Notes under the pieces: model-generated | The model's input: only the letters and a program-made list of their open reading frames with translations | Databases searched by the model: none | What the model was told of the DNA's origin: nothing | Origin: Ustulina deusta | Lineage: Eukaryota > Ascomycota > Sordariomycetes > Xylariales > Xylariaceae | Assembly: GCA_023159155.1 (NCBI GenBank) | Contig: JAJNNX010000007.1 | Location: forward strand, 124,001-188,000 | Reading direction: 5' to 3' | Length of the DNA stretch: 64,000 bases | Made by a program: the position numbers and the translations under genes | Shown here: one piece after another, positions 1 through 12,112 of the stretch | How positions within the stretch are numbered: the stretch's first letter is position 1 | How the letters are laid out: each line of letters starts with the position of its first letter

Positions 1-512
1 CCGGCCGAGTCGTCGAAAACATAACTATCGGCGCCGGTATCGGCGTGGCTGATGCGAATGAGGCCGGGAGGCGCATTGGCCTGAGCCACCAGTGCCGAGA
101 CCTGGACGTATTGGTTGGCCTCGATGTAAGACACCATGTCCATGGCGTTGATCTCGGCGGCCATGGCATCGTCGGTTTCCATCGCCGTGGCGCGCCAGCC
201 GTTGGCCATGGAGAAGGAGCGGACTCTTGTCGATAGTAACCGGCCTGTGGTTGCCCGCTTGTTGAGGTTGCGTTTCTGGATGGCCGTCTGGATGGAGGCT
301 TCCTGGGCGTCAATGTCCTCGCTGTTGAACGTGCTGTTGTACACCACGATGTACGAGTTCGGGACGATGTTCTTGGCAGTCGGATTGCTGACAAAGGCGC
401 TCACTTGGGGGGCTGAATTGGCCGAGTTGAAGTTGCGGACGGGACCTGCCAGTGCGCCCAAGGGGGCGAGGGCAAGGAGACCCGTGAGAAGAGTAGAAAA
501 TTTAGGAGCCAT
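1..512 (-). CDS. Secreted subtilisin-like (S8A) serine protease, N-terminal part only
   Basis: The gene runs off the left edge of the window. Reading leftwards from the ATG at 512 gives 170 uninterrupted codons. Residues 1-22 are a typical signal peptide (a hydrophobic LLTGLLALAPLGALA core). Residues about 50-140 fit an inhibitor I9 propeptide: they begin with NSYIVVYNS and end with VSYIEANQYVQV. From about residue 146 the sequence NAPPGLIRISH matches the start of the mature chain of proteinase K-type fungal proteases. The catalytic Asp, His and Ser lie outside the window and cannot be checked. By family knowledge this is a secreted broad-specificity endopeptidase made as a zymogen. No intron is visible in this part. 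The family assignment is strong; completeness of the gene is unknown. Confidence 0.9.
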   Translation of the reverse strand, partial: MAPKFSTLLTGLLALAPLGALAGPVRNFNSANSAPQVSAFVSNPTAKNIVPNSYIVVYNSTFNSEDIDAQEASIQTAIQKRNLNKRATTGRLLSTRVRSFSMANGWRATAMETDDAMAAEINAMDMVSYIEANQYVQVSALVAQANAPPGLIRISHADTGADSYVFDDSA

Positions 513-3500
513 CTTGACTGGATTTCAAAGGTAGCCGAGGTGATAGACACGGAATTTTCTTCGGCTTTGTCACAGACAAGGTGAAGAGAGAAGCGATGCG
601 ACGACCTATAAGAATGAAGAGAAACCGGCTCCAAGGAGAGAGAGAACTGCCGGTTTCCGGGATTGACGAAGAGAATTATACAAAAAGGGTCCGTTCAAGA
701 TATGAGAGATCGTCGATGGTCGGGTCAGAACGGAGGGTGAAAAGTGAGAAAATACGACGAAGAATCGAATGAATACGTAAATGGTGATCTATAATAGATG
801 GATGATGAGATGCAGAGAGGAGAGAGTGACGGTATCTCAGCACTCAACGGTCCCGTGTCTGTCAAAGACGGTCCGGGGTGTTTCACACAAAGAGCGGGAA
901 AGAAATGAAGAAAGAGGGGAAAGAGGTTCAGGTGAGGGGACGAAAAGACAAGGGAATAATGAATATGGAAGATCAAGCAAACTAGAATGCAATCAAACGG
1001 GCCCGTGGTAGTGGTGTTGGAGGTGTCTTTAAAGAGCCGACTGCGAGGTTGGCTGGGCCTCAGGTCATCCACCAGAACCACAACCACCTTTCCCTCCACA
1101 CAAGCCCAGCATCCTGCGACTGTAGTTACGTAGCATTGTTTACGACAGTATTTCAGAACGGGTCTCTGGTCTGCAAATGGACTGCCGGAGTGTACATGGT
1201 GTACGCAGTGCACATCAGAACATGGGGTAGACTGTTTGAGGGACATGAAATGAGGCACGTCGTCCCCATATTTTGGATATGTTGACCGGAGGCTCACGTC
1301 GCAGAGGCGCGTAGGTGGGCTGAGGTTGCAGGACCGTTGCCGCCAAGTCAAACGATTGGTTAATAAGGGACCCCTGCTCATCTGCTGTATTAAGCTTAAC
1401 TCCTTTCCCATCTTCTCTCTCCTAGCCACTCCATCTCCCGCTCGTCCCTGCTGGAAGCAGCGCAGATCCACCTCGCCAGGCGGTGGGAATTCTGGAAATC
1501 CTGACAAGGGCCTGTGACAGGCCAACTCGGGAAATAACAGGGGTAGTTTCGCGACATGCCCTGGACCGTCCCTGGATGCTTATGCGTAGTGTCTACAGCG
1601 GTATAGGTGCAGCCCTGTTGCACAGCCAAGCCTCGCAAGCAGCTCGTGAGGCCTCGGTAACTAGTAGCAAAACAGAAGCATAGTGAGGACCGCACGAAGG
1701 CGGCGGTGATGAGGTTGGAGGACCGTAGTGGAGGCGCATGCTCCTTTTTATAGCATCTTCAAATTCCCATTTAACACGGATGGCGGGATACACTCCCTTG
1801 ACTCCCTGCAGCGGAATGAATACAGATCCGAACTTTTCACAAGCAAACATAGTCGCCTCGTACGTAATCACAGCTCGGAAATGATTAATCATCTTCCGTC
1901 GTTGCGTTCGGAGAGATGGCCATAATGATTGATTGTCCATTCTTGCCGTCGTCATCAGGAGAAGGTGAACGTATCACCGAAACGCGGAAGAGCCGCATCT
2001 CATTCAGTGTCGTGTCGCTCTCTCCACCGTCTACCTACTTCATCGTTTAGAATTCCAATTAAGTAGGAGGGATTCGCGACACCGAGAAGGATATCGTATA
2101 TATTGTTCAAAGTATTGAACTATCGAGGTTATATCAAGAATGCATAATACCATGTAGGTACCTATGTTTTGTTGTGTCTGGTGACACTGCGTCGGAATGT
2201 CGAGTCGGCTGTGCCGTTGAGGTACCTACACTACCTAGGTAGAACGAGGAGATGCGGTGGTAAGGGGAGAGCGATTGGGTACCAGATTGACTGACCGAAA
2301 TGCAACAGTAACCAAGAAATAACTAATCTACCTTCTCTTACAATGCAACCTTGCGAAGATTCTCATCGGTAATTCCGGCTGCGCTCGTGTCAGTTATCGT
2401 GTACAAAATATGCTTTGTTTTTGTTTTCCTCTCTCTCTCTCTGGTGCATGAGGTGCGTAGCAATTAACCCTATGAATATTAAAAATCAAGAACTGCCTAA
2501 ACCGTAGTGTTTACTTACTAGTGTACCTACCTACTTAGACATACACTACACTATCTCTACTTAGTAGGCAGGCACATAACATGATGTGCGATACATGCAT
2601 TCGAGTGTGTAGCGCAAGATATAACGAAACAACTTACCACGGACCCTAGGAGCGATCTCAAACGATCGTTCGGCGCTAACACTTCATGATGTCTCGGGTT
2701 TATCATCCGCCTTATCGCTTAGCTAATCGAATCCATTTACTCGTTCGCTAAATGCTATATAACACGAGGAGTATATTAGCCTTACTTGGCGTTATTTGAA
2801 CATCGCAGGCGATGATGAGAGGCAAAAAAGTGACCGAGGAGACGGGGTTGTGTGTCTCGGCGAGTTCTGAAGGAGCTGCAGTGTACCGTACTGGAACATT
2901 AGATGGCTAATTCGCTTTCCTTGAGGAATTGCCGGACGAAAAAGAATTCGCAAACTCCAAGAACAACATTACCATGCAGCAAGCCAAGAACGCAGCCGTT
3001 TCTTCTATATGTATGTGTAACAAATAACAACACAGTGTACGTCCAAGATTCTAGAGATGCGACAGTCGGACAAATTGTCGGAGTTTTGCGACCAAAACAC
3101 GTTGCAAAATTATTGTTACTGGGTAGAGAGAGGGAGAGAGAGCCTACCTACCCGAGATCAAAAAACGCCCCTTGTCAGCTCACCGTCATTTATACCTAGT
3201 GTAGATCGGGTTGATTCATGTTAGAAACCACATGTCCTCGTTAATGTATACTACACCGCATACCCCTATTCGCCTTCTCAAGCTCGACTTTAATAATAGT
3301 TAAGTTATAATATGGCCATATATAGATAGTATTATCCTAGGTTGAGGAGTGCTTAAGAAGCATGATATGAAGATCATAGTATTTTGTTGTGTTCTCCTAT
3401 ACACTACAGATACGCGAGCTATATTTGGTTCACCGTCCTTTAGGTATAGTATTTGGTTTATGTTTTTTAACCAATCCTATATAGAGTACCTGCGCCTCCC

Positions 3501-5347
3501 GTGGTTGAGTAGGTACCTAATAATGGTTAGTAAACATATCTCTCTACGACCATCTTCCGAGCCGCATTCCCCAGAACTAGTACTGGATGTATGGTGTTTT
3601 CAGTCTTGCGGCAAAGCGGCTTATTCATCGGCTAGAGAGATCTTTATCACGCTTCGGCCCTCGAAGAAATAGACCACGTGATGACAACACCTGATTACTA
3701 CGGTTATTACTCGTATGATTGATTTCTTTCTTTCCTTCATTTTCCTCTCCCCTTCTTACCTCATCTCTATCTGAAGCTCAGGCTAGAAGCGGGAAGCTCC
3801 GGCCTTTTGGAGGGTTTGTTGTCTTCCGGCTGAGGACGAGGGTGTGGCTGGTGAAATGATATCTGAGGGTGTTTGTTTAATCGTGTTATTTCTAAGACAC
3901 GAATCGCGCCCGAGACGGAAATCGTGATTGGAGCCCATCTTAGTGGATGGATGATCTTCGATTAACGTTGGTAGTAGTGGCGAAGGTTGGAGAGGTCTGT
4001 TTACTCCATTTATCCTCCATGTTCCATTCCCACGCATCTACACGACATTGGCTCCGTCTGTCACCGTGACACGGAGTGCATGTGGAGGCAATCACGAGCA
4101 ATTATGGGCCGCTTGTATACTCATACTTGGAAACTCGGGAAGAATAGCAGGATAGAGAGAGCGAGAGAAAGCGAGGCAGTTGTTGTAGAGAGAACTTGAA
4201 GAGGGGAGAGAGAAATGACTGACATAGTAGTACGTAATACGGAATGTCCAATGCGCAATGCATCTTGACATATAACCTGCCTGGCAGGTAGGCACCAGCC
4301 GACCAGGCCGCTATGCTAGATTTAGGTACATGGGTAACCTAGGCAGTGTCTGTCCGCCGGATATCTAGACATATAGGTAGGCACACTATTACCTGCGTAT
4401 CCAGGTTATGAGAGCGAGGTCTGGAGAACTAAACATGGACAGTGGGCCAGGCAAGAGACTACTAGCTAGAGAGGCTGCATGCTAGAGAGGTACCCGGCTC
4501 CGCTTGGCGCAGTAGGTGGTCCGTGAGGTACCGCCCTATCTAATCCAGCCGTAGGGAGATAACATCGAATACCGGACCCGCCTATTAGGTCTCGAGGAGC
4601 AGCACCTAGTCTCGCACCATCCCCCCTCCAAGTCCTCCAGAGGTCCAAGAGTCCACCTCCGCAAGCACAAATCAGCCCAGAGTCTGGTCAATCTCCTGCA
4701 TCCCAACAGAAACGAGACCGGCTTGACACGACACCACACTCTGCTGCTGCGACTGTCCGCGCATGTGCCCATTCCTTACTCGCTGGGCGACGACTGTGGA
4801 ATCCAACCCAAAAATCCTTCCCTCTGCCAACCACTGCAAACCTGTATCTCAGCTGGACAAGCCGACGAAGACGCTGCACGTCGATGCCACCAACCCAAGG
4901 ATCGCCCGCCCTCTCTAGCCTGCATCATCTCGCTGCTGTGCCCGTCCACTTTTCGGCCTTATCTTGCCGTTTTCTGTGTGTCAATCCACAACCGAGCAGC
5001 ACACGCGACCACACCTGCCTCAGCGACTTTTAGCTAGACTCGACGGACTCGGCACCCGATCGCCAACTCCCACCCAGCCCAACCTTATCGATTGCCATAT
5101 TCTCCTCTTTACCATCGTCTCTCCCACCACCGCCACTGCCACCGCTCCGCGTCCAGCCTTCTTCTTCTGTCTCGGTCCCCTACCAACGTGTCCCGTTGGC
5201 TTCCCTTGTACGCTGCTGTCATCGCCATCTGCCCCGACAGCCGGGATTCGGCCAGGGCTGCCTTCTTGACTAACCCTCCCGTAGAGACGCCGGTCATGAC
5301 CGCCGGGCCTCCTGAAGCTGGCCACGATCAACCGAGCGCTCGACGTC
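513..5347. other. Long intergenic region, no supported gene
   Basis: About 4.8 kb between the divergent protease and F-box genes. Open frames here, the longest about 266 codons on the minus strand at 725-1525, show no recognisable domain and no consistent coding pattern. Positions 2100-4400 are interspersed with short ACCTA/TAGGTA and TAGTGTAG-type motifs, for example 2155-2165, 2221-2242, 2521-2535 and 4372-4383. A CT microsatellite lies near 2431-2442. Nothing resembling an RNA gene was found by eye. Confidence 0.6.
4900..5347 (+). promoter_or_regulatory. Pyrimidine-rich leader upstream of the F-box gene
   Basis: The stretch before the ATG at 5348 is rich in C and T, with repeated CCACC, CTCTC and TTCTTCTTC tracts around 5090-5280. 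This is typical of fungal promoters and 5' untranslated regions. No single transcription-factor site is claimed. Confidence 0.4.
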
Positions 5348-7248
5348 ATGGCCATGGCCGTGAGGGAATCAGCCGTGTTTCCGTCCGAGGATGTTGTCGT
5401 TCGTGACACCTTCGACCCTCCATTTACCAGAGATTCCTATCTGCCACGAGAAGTATCCATCGACCGGAACCGCGATGTGGATCACAGCGATGACCAGGAT
5501 GACGAGGGAACGGCGTCCGTAGAGCTGGCTGCTATCATGACGGCTACTTCGACGCCCGTGACACCAGGTCCCTCCAGTCCGCCACTTGACCCGCCCAAGT
5601 CTGCCGACTTCATTCCGCCCACCCGTCCTAGCAGCACACCTTTTCCCAATGCTCAACAGGGTCCGTCTGAGATTCGCTGTTTAACCTGTCAACCGGCCTG
5701 CTTCGACCCCGACGTGCGTCGGTTACAGGACCCCGTTGCCACGACCGCCATCGACGAACACCCCGTTCTGACCCTCACTCAGCTGCCTGCCGAGATCCAC
5801 GAGTGCATACTCGACCACATCTTCGGCTACCGCGTGTCTGCCTCTTCTCCGAGCTCCTTGAGCATACCCAGCGTCAACGCCCGGAGTTGGAGCACTGCGC
5901 TTCGCCATTCGAGGAGGAAAGAGTTATCCAACCTTGCCTTGGTCAGTCCATTGTGGCGGGACCTAATCCAGCAGCGACTGTATCGACACATTAAGCTCAA
6001 GGCGACTGTCTCGGCTGCCCACGACGTCATGACCTTCTTTGTGCAGCATTCTCATTTAAGTACATATGTCAAACATATCGAGATTTGGTTTCCCGTCTTT
6101 CAGCCCAAATTTCACCATCCAGTTTTAGAAGAGGGTTCATTGGCCTTGCCCACCGTTTCGCCCGAAGGAATTGCTAGTGCCACCTACGGCTTACCTACCG
6201 ACAATGCCACCATGGAAGAAGTTTTCTCACTCGTTCGCCTGACATTCCCCGAGGCGCGAGTTATGACCCTCGAGGGTGGGGAGAGGAAGAAGGCGCCACG
6301 GGTACGCTACAACGTTCCAGGCTCTGCTCCCACCACCGGGGACGGAGACCTACCGCAGATTACCACCATTCGAACCCTCATTGTCAAGGGTCAGTGGAAT
6401 ATTATACGGCAGCCGAAAGATTGGGAAAATATTTCAAAAGCATTGCCGAGTCTCGAGGAGTGGCATGGCACATATGCTAAGCCTAAATCTAAGAGCTACC
6501 TGAGCATGGCCCATACACTAGATATACTGGATCATAAGATTACCAAGCTCAACCTTTGTCTTGAGTGTGATTATCGAAGAGAGATCACCTGCCCGCCTTA
6601 TTATCTTAAAGTATGTGAACAGGTTCACTGGTGTGAGAAATTGGCGAGGGCTGCAAGCCATCTTGAGCACCTCTCTTATACGGGCCGCGTTTGTCATAGT
6701 TTCTTCGACATTCTGGCCCGATACACAAACCCACGGATGACTCGACTGAAGACGATCGACATCACGGTCAAGAACTGCTGCAGGCAGAACGCCCAGTGGA
6801 ACGAATCCGGCTCAGGTATCACCGATATGCACTTCATCGGTGCATTTGAGCAGCTTGTCTTGAGCGGCATCCGCGCTCTGGAGCGGCTCAAAACGGTAGA
6901 CTTGTTACGGATTCGTTACGTCGATCTCGGTACGTATCGTTCTCTCACCTCCCACCCCCATGCTCGCATGCTAATCGTCGAACTATAGACTCACCAGTCC
7001 CACCCTTGAATCCTTATTTCCTAGTACGAGATGGGTGGTGTTCTGGCGTCTGGAGTGAGCAGATACTTGAGGAGATCCATCGCGTGCGACCCAACATCCG
7101 CTTTAAGGAAATAGTCGACAGTTTCGGTGAAGTGGGTTATAACAAGGAAGGGCGCTTAATCATCAGCCCGGATTTCCCCAAATCGCGCGTGCTCTCCCTC
7201 AAGTTGGCCAACTACGCCATGCTTGCCGGGGGGATAACCATTTTATGA
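5348..7248 (+). CDS. F-box domain protein
   Basis: Two exons, 5348-6929 and 6989-7248, give 613 residues. The 59-nt intron has donor GTACGT, a GCTAATC branch site and a TAG acceptor; the split codon is G|AC. Residues 1-135 are acidic and Pro/Ser-rich, probably disordered. An F-box lies at about 141-216. It starts LTLTQLPAEIHECILDHIFG and, after a Ser-rich insertion of about 30 residues, continues LSNLALVSPLWRDLIQQRLY. The rest is an uncharacterised substrate-binding region with Leu-rich segments and no obvious WD40 or Kelch repeats. By family knowledge it should bind Skp1 through the F-box and recruit a target to an SCF ubiquitin ligase; the target is unknown. A second in-frame ATG at 5354 is equally possible as start. 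Confidence 0.85.
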
Positions 7249-7817
7249 ACAACAATAGCGGATCTGACAAACTTATATGACGAAGCGCAACAATAGCACA
7301 TGCAAATGGGGATAGTGAGAACCAATAACACGTCTCACGAGACGACCACACATGCGCACTCGGCAGCCACAGATGCGGACGCCTCGATTTCCAATTGGGG
7401 GTTCCGTCACAATTCTTTCCAAACATTCCTTGGCATATCGAGGTTGCCTCCCAAGCCAACGCCGATGCAACAGCTTGGCTGCGGGCCAGCGTCGAATAGT
7501 TTGGCGTTGCTGAGGGGTGTGTTTAGCCTTGTTTTTTTCCCGCAAATAATACCCACTATGATACCTTTCACGGCGTTACAAGGTTGTACAGGGACGCTAG
7601 GGTCCATGATGAAAGGTCATATTGGGTCTAGATGTATCAGCAGCCCCGAGGTGAGGAAGCCTAACGCTTTCCCTCCCTTGGTTCTTCATACCAAAATGAC
7701 ACCTACCAAATGGCAGAAAACGAAAGTGATGAATAGACAAATTCTTCTTGTACACTGCCGCGTGCGACGAGTTTTCCAACCTATTTACACGACCATGACA
7801 CGTGACTAAATATCATC
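7249..7817. other. Convergent 3' intergenic region
   Basis: This 569-bp stretch separates the ends of two convergent genes, F-box (+) and PIG-M (-), and presumably holds both 3' untranslated regions. A 169-codon open frame from 7300 to 7809 has no domain and an implausible composition, so it is not called. Confidence 0.5.
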
Positions 7818-9404
7818 TCATACGTAAAGAGTGCCTAAATCGTCTATGATCAACCCCAAGATGAAGCAGTTGACGGCGAAGAAGATGAGGGAAGACAGCC
7901 ATAAACCCGGTAGGAATGTGCTCAGCCCCAGGAACTCGAGATTGTAGCCTTGCTGGAGCCACAAGGCCTGGGCCAAAACCCAGAGCGCGAGAGCGGTGAC
8001 GCCCAGGGTGGGCTTTCTTAACAGTGATGAATTTGGAAGGTAGAGTGGGAGGAAGACCATGTACCATAGGAAATACTTGGAGAATCAAATGTCAATCAGT
8101 AGAGGACACATAGGGGAGAGGAGGTTTACGGCAGTATGAGGATAGGCATAGGTCAGGGCGAGGAAAGTAAGGGATATAGGGAGGGAAGGAGGGAGAGGAG
8201 GGGGGGGGAGAACTCGATACGTGCGTGGCATGTCAAAGGATGCGAAAAAGGGACGTACCTGGCTTGTGCACACCTTATTGAAGGCCACGAAGGCGAAGGT
8301 CTGCGCCATCATGGTGGTAGCGAGATCCTTCTTGGCGCCGACGAGGGGGATCAGTATGGTCGATAGAAGGAGCTGGGGCGCGAAGGCGACGGATTCGATC
8401 TTGATCGGCCATGGCGGTGTCTGATGGTGAGGAAAAGAAGGAGGAGTCGAAGTCGGTAAGGCGGAAGAAGGAGATGAAGACGACGTCAGGTAGAGTAGCA
8501 CGTTGTAAGGGCTGAAGTTGTGACGGTGATCGATCCGCGTCACGTGGTGCAGGTACGTGTGCGTCGCGAATGGCATCCCGTAGATGGCGTACATGAGGAT
8601 GTTGAGGCCCGCGAAGGTGGCGAGGCTGGCGAGGGCTAGCTGGATGCGCTTTGGCGTTGCGAAGGCCGTGATTCTCCCTAGCCGTGTCGCAGGGGCGTCG
8701 TCCTGGTCCGGTTTGCCCCTGTCCGCTCGCCCTTTGCCCGCGGATGTGCTCTCCGTCTTGGTAGGAGAAACCGCGGCAGTGTCAGTGGTAGTGGTGAGAG
8801 CAGGAGTCGCCATGTGCTCATCGTCCATCCACCAGACAATAGCCGGCGCGTAGATGAAGGGGTAGATCTTGAAGTGCACGCCGAGCCCCAGGAGCACGCC
8901 GGACAACACCACCCTCCTCTCGAGCACGGCCCACAGCAGCGCAGTGACCAGCACGCCTAAGAGGCCCTCGGAGCTGCCGCGCGTGCTGATGGTCGCGACC
9001 ATGGGGTTAAGAAGCCAGATGCTCGCGAACCTGCAGGCACGGTCCAGCGGCATGCGCATGTGGCGTCGCAGCACGCGGATGATCAGATAACCTGCCAGCA
9101 GATCCGCGGCGGCGAAGAGGACCTTGCCTAGTGAGAAGCAGAAGGCGCCGGGAAAGGTGGTCGGGTACAGGAGCCAGGCCAGCAGCGGCGTGTACCGGTA
9201 GGTCTCGCGCTCGTATGGCGAAGCGGGGGATGTGAATGTGAAGCGCGCTGCGTCGGTGAAGACTAGATAGTCGATGTCGGTGTACTTCACGGGCGAGTTG
9301 GCGTCTTGCCATAGCCCGTATAACAGCATGCCGACGCGCAGCAGGGCTGCTGAGGCGAAGAGAGGAGAGGGCCTCGATATCAGCGCTATAAGGTTGAACG
9401 CCAT
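7818..9404 (-). CDS. GPI14: GPI mannosyltransferase 1 (PIG-M/Gpi14)
   Basis: Two exons, 8259-9404 and 7818-8075, give 467 residues. The 183-nt intron (donor GTACGT, acceptor CCAAG) falls in phase 0 between NKVCTSQ and YFLWYMVFLPL. The N-terminal membrane segment is followed by the luminal acidic motif YTDIDYLVFTDAA, containing the DxD that PIG-M family enzymes need. The family-specific motifs VHFKIYPFIYAPAI and RIDHRHNFSPYNVLLYL are both present, with about eight or more hydrophobic segments. By family knowledge it adds the first alpha-1,4-mannose to GPI precursors in the ER lumen, from dolichol-phosphate-mannose. The protein is somewhat longer than usual because of a Ser/Thr/Lys-rich insertion near residues 205-245 and a Ser/Pro-rich loop near 310-335. 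Confidence 0.95.
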
Positions 9405-9469
9405 TGCTGAGGATCAGATGACTGGAGTGCCATGTGCTGATCTGCCTTGCATACTCTGTTTACACTCAG

Positions 9470-9483
9470 GGGGTTCGAACCCC
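9470..9483. promoter_or_regulatory. 14-bp perfect palindrome GGGGTTCGAACCCC
   Basis: Exact inverted repeat 66 bp upstream of the PIG-M start codon. It also matches the core of an RNA polymerase III B box (GGTTCGANNC). No tRNA can be folded around it on either strand, because the acceptor and D arms are absent. A dimeric transcription-factor site is possible but unproven. Confidence 0.3.
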
Positions 9484-9711
9484 TATGTGCCGCGGACGTA
9501 GCTTCACTAGATAACTGAGTATTGCTTCGCTAATGTTGAGTTGTTGGTCAGTGTAAGATGTCGAGATGGGTATAGAAATTAGAAATATGAGACGGGGTTA
9601 TATTATCTCGGAAGTATGATGTTGCCGTGCAGAGTGAAGCGGATGGCAGCAGCTTGATGTTGTTGTTATACCTATACTAGATGTTCTATCCAGATATTGC
9701 TATTGAACTTT

Positions 9712-9758
9712 GTAGGTATTAATTACCTACCTAGGTACCTAGGCATTACGTACCTAGG
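9712..9758. repeat. Cluster of ACCTAGGT/TAGGTA motifs
   Basis: Repeated ACCTACCTAGGTACCTAGG units in a 47-bp stretch. The same short palindromic motif family recurs in most intergenic regions of the window. Confidence 0.5.
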
Positions 9759-9911
9759 CCAACTGCAGCCAGCTGGGCTGCCCCGCCAACAGCCAACAGC
9801 CAACCATGCTAGGTCACAACTCTCATCTAGTAATTCATCGGTGATAGGGTCATCACTCAGGAACAATGCGAACAGCACCAACGTGTACCACAACCAGTAT
9901 CATTAACAAAC

Positions 9912-11076
9912 ATGTCTGGAGTCGTTGTCCCAAAAAGGAAAGACGGGATGGTGACCGGCATTAAGAGAGACTACCAAGGCAGAGAAAAGGCGAAGAAAGA
10001 CGCAGGCGCAGCAGACCATCCCCGCAATGCCTATACCTCCATGTTCGAGGCCTTCCGAGACGAGCTCGACGAGCATCACGATCGCCGCATGAGGATCGGT
10101 AAGGTGTCGCGAGATGTCACCGCCCTCAGCAAGAAGATGTATGTCTAAACGTGTCCAAATATACGCTTGCCTTATTTCTCACCTTCCCCGCAACATGATT
10201 TACGGGAAGTGAATTTTCGAGAGACAATACGCTGACTTTTTATTTTCTTCACTACCTAGTATATTCTCTTTACAGCGGTAATAAAATCTTCACTTGCTTC
10301 TCGGGGGAAACTCATATTCCTCTCATCGCGCCACGGGCATCACCCCCACAACTCACACCCCCTGCTCAATGCCTCATAATATCGTTCAGATGCTAACATG
10401 TATTAGTGTCCGGAAGCTCTCCCAGCCCATCCCAGAGCGCATCCAGACCGAGATCGATGGACGTCTGAAGGAGATCGCCGAGCATCTCGAGACCATCCAG
10501 CCCGACGTGCAGGGCATGAACCGCCACCGGTACCCTCTGATCTGCCTCGAGGAGTTTGTCGAGGCCGTGTCGTTCGCCCACTACCTGCGCCACCAGACAT
10601 TGATGGCGCCCGCCGAGGCCCAACATGTGCTCCCGGTCGACATCCAGCTGACGGCGACTGACTACGTCTTCGGCATCTTCGACCTCACCGGTGAGATGAT
10701 GCGCTTCGCGACGGCAGTCACGGCGCTGAGCGGCGGCATGCCCACGGGCGACAGACCCCAAAAGGGCAGCGGCGAGGCCCAGAGCGAGGGCCACGACAAC
10801 GACAACGACAACGATGGCGAGAACGACGGGAAGCGGACGATCCTGACGGACATGCAGGACGTGAGCTCGATGCTGCAGATCTGCCCCACGCTAGGCAGCA
10901 AGTCCAACACCTACGCCAAGAAGCTCGGCATCATGATCGAGCAGGTGCGCAAGGTCGAGCGCCTGGGCTACGGCGTCGCGGTCCGCGGCAACGAGCGGCC
11001 CAAGGGCTGGATGCCCGATCTCAACGACGGGTACCCCGTTGGCGGAGACGGCGACGATGTCACCATGACGGACTAA
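9912..11076 (+). CDS. Translin-associated factor X (TRAX) homologue
   Basis: Three exons: 9912-10138, an 18-nt microexon 10260-10277, and 10407-11076, giving 304 residues. The microexon supplies the segment IIFSLQR that joins SRDVTALSKK to VRKLSQPIPER and restores the TRAX pattern (compare SKRTIFLLHRI in the human protein). Intron 1 (121 nt) has donor GTATGT and acceptor CCTAG. Intron 2 (129 nt) has donor GTAATA, branch TGCTAAC and acceptor TTAG. The family motifs CLEEFVEAVSF (Glu131, Glu134) and FDLTGEMMR (Asp174, Glu178) match the acidic residues that form the RNase site of TRAX in the translin-TRAX complex (C3PO). An Asp/Asn/Gly-rich insertion follows at about 200-215. The protein is expected to act with translin in RNA turnover; no translin gene is in this window. 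Confidence 0.92.
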
Positions 11077-12112
11077 AGTCAAAAAATGTCTTTTGTTTAT
11101 TTTTTTTATTTTTTTTTATTTTTAATTTTTATTCTTCACTACCTGCCCTAATGGGAACTTGTCTGCCTAGACTTGTTTTTTCCTTGTTTCATATTGCACG
11201 GTTTGCGTCGGCTTCAATTCACGACATCTAACATTCATTGGTAGAAATGGCGTTCTTATTGTTCGGAACTTGAAAAAAAAAAGGGAAAGGGTCTCAAGAT
11301 AGTATTCATGTCGGTATTCATGTCGGATGGACGATGAGTGGTTATGGGCACTGACTAAAATACATTTGTACATCGATACGATGACTTTACATGCATCGTG
11401 GGGTATGAAGAAGTCGATTCAATGACAACAATTCTACAGTGGTTCCGTGATGGATTAAAAAACCATATGGCTGAAACAACAATACAAGACAACGACTCGC
11501 CTCTTCTAGTTGTATGGAATGTAGGTAGGGTCCCGCTTAGAGACAGTTGTGGCTCTTGTTTGGTAGTCGCGATTGAATTAATTAGTTTCTCTTGGCTCTG
11601 CATTGACGACGTCATATCGAACGGTTGATTCAAGAGCATGGGCAGCAGATCTGAAAAGCGAGGCCCCGTGAATATCATTTGATTACAACGGTGGTACCAT
11701 AAGCTTTCCCCCATCGGCAATAGTCCAGAGCCAAGAGCAACAAACCGGTCGTCCCCTGATCGGATGTCTCCCATTTTCCTTTCATGCACATAACTTGGCC
11801 TCTCTCGCAGCGCAAAACCAGGCTCGTGCTTCTTCTAAAGCCTTTCGCTTTATTTTATCTTGTTCTCTTTCTCTTTCTGCCTCTCAAGAAATAGAACTAA
11901 AACGTCATCGTCTCACATTCTTCGGAGCAGTAGAACTGGTTTGCTTTATATCCTGGTCGTGTTAAAACCTGTGCGGATAGGACGGGTGGGTATAATTAAT
12001 TTATTGTTTTGCATTTTTATTCTGTTTTGTTTGGTTGTTACTGTTAAGAGTGGGAAACATGGGTACGCTCGGCTTCCCCCGGGTACCTCGTGTAGTTGCA
12101 TACACTACGCGC
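11077..12112. other. Convergent 3' intergenic region
   Basis: About 1 kb between the TRAX (+) and acetate-transporter-family (-) genes. A T-rich tract at about 11095-11135 lies just after the TRAX stop codon and probably belongs to its 3' end. Open frames such as 11355-11789 (-) show no recognisable domain. Confidence 0.5.

Larger units (their letters stand above)
9405..9911. promoter_or_regulatory. Divergent promoter region of PIG-M and the TRAX homologue
   Basis: A 507-bp region between the two divergent start codons. It holds a perfect 14-bp palindrome at 9470-9483 and a cluster of ACCTAGGT-type motifs at 9712-9758. No TATA box stands out. Confidence 0.45.

Noticed and set aside
725..1525. 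266-codon open frame on the minus strand
   Set aside because: No domain, low-complexity cysteine- and serine-rich composition, overlapping open frames on the other strand, and no start or intron context. Treated as chance.
7300..7809. 169-codon plus-strand frame after the F-box gene
   Set aside because: Overlaps frames on the other strand, has no domain, and sits in the convergent 3' region.
9440..9500. Possible tRNA because of the GGTTCGAAC core
   Set aside because: Neither strand gives a 7-bp acceptor stem, D arm or A box at the right distance, even allowing an intron.
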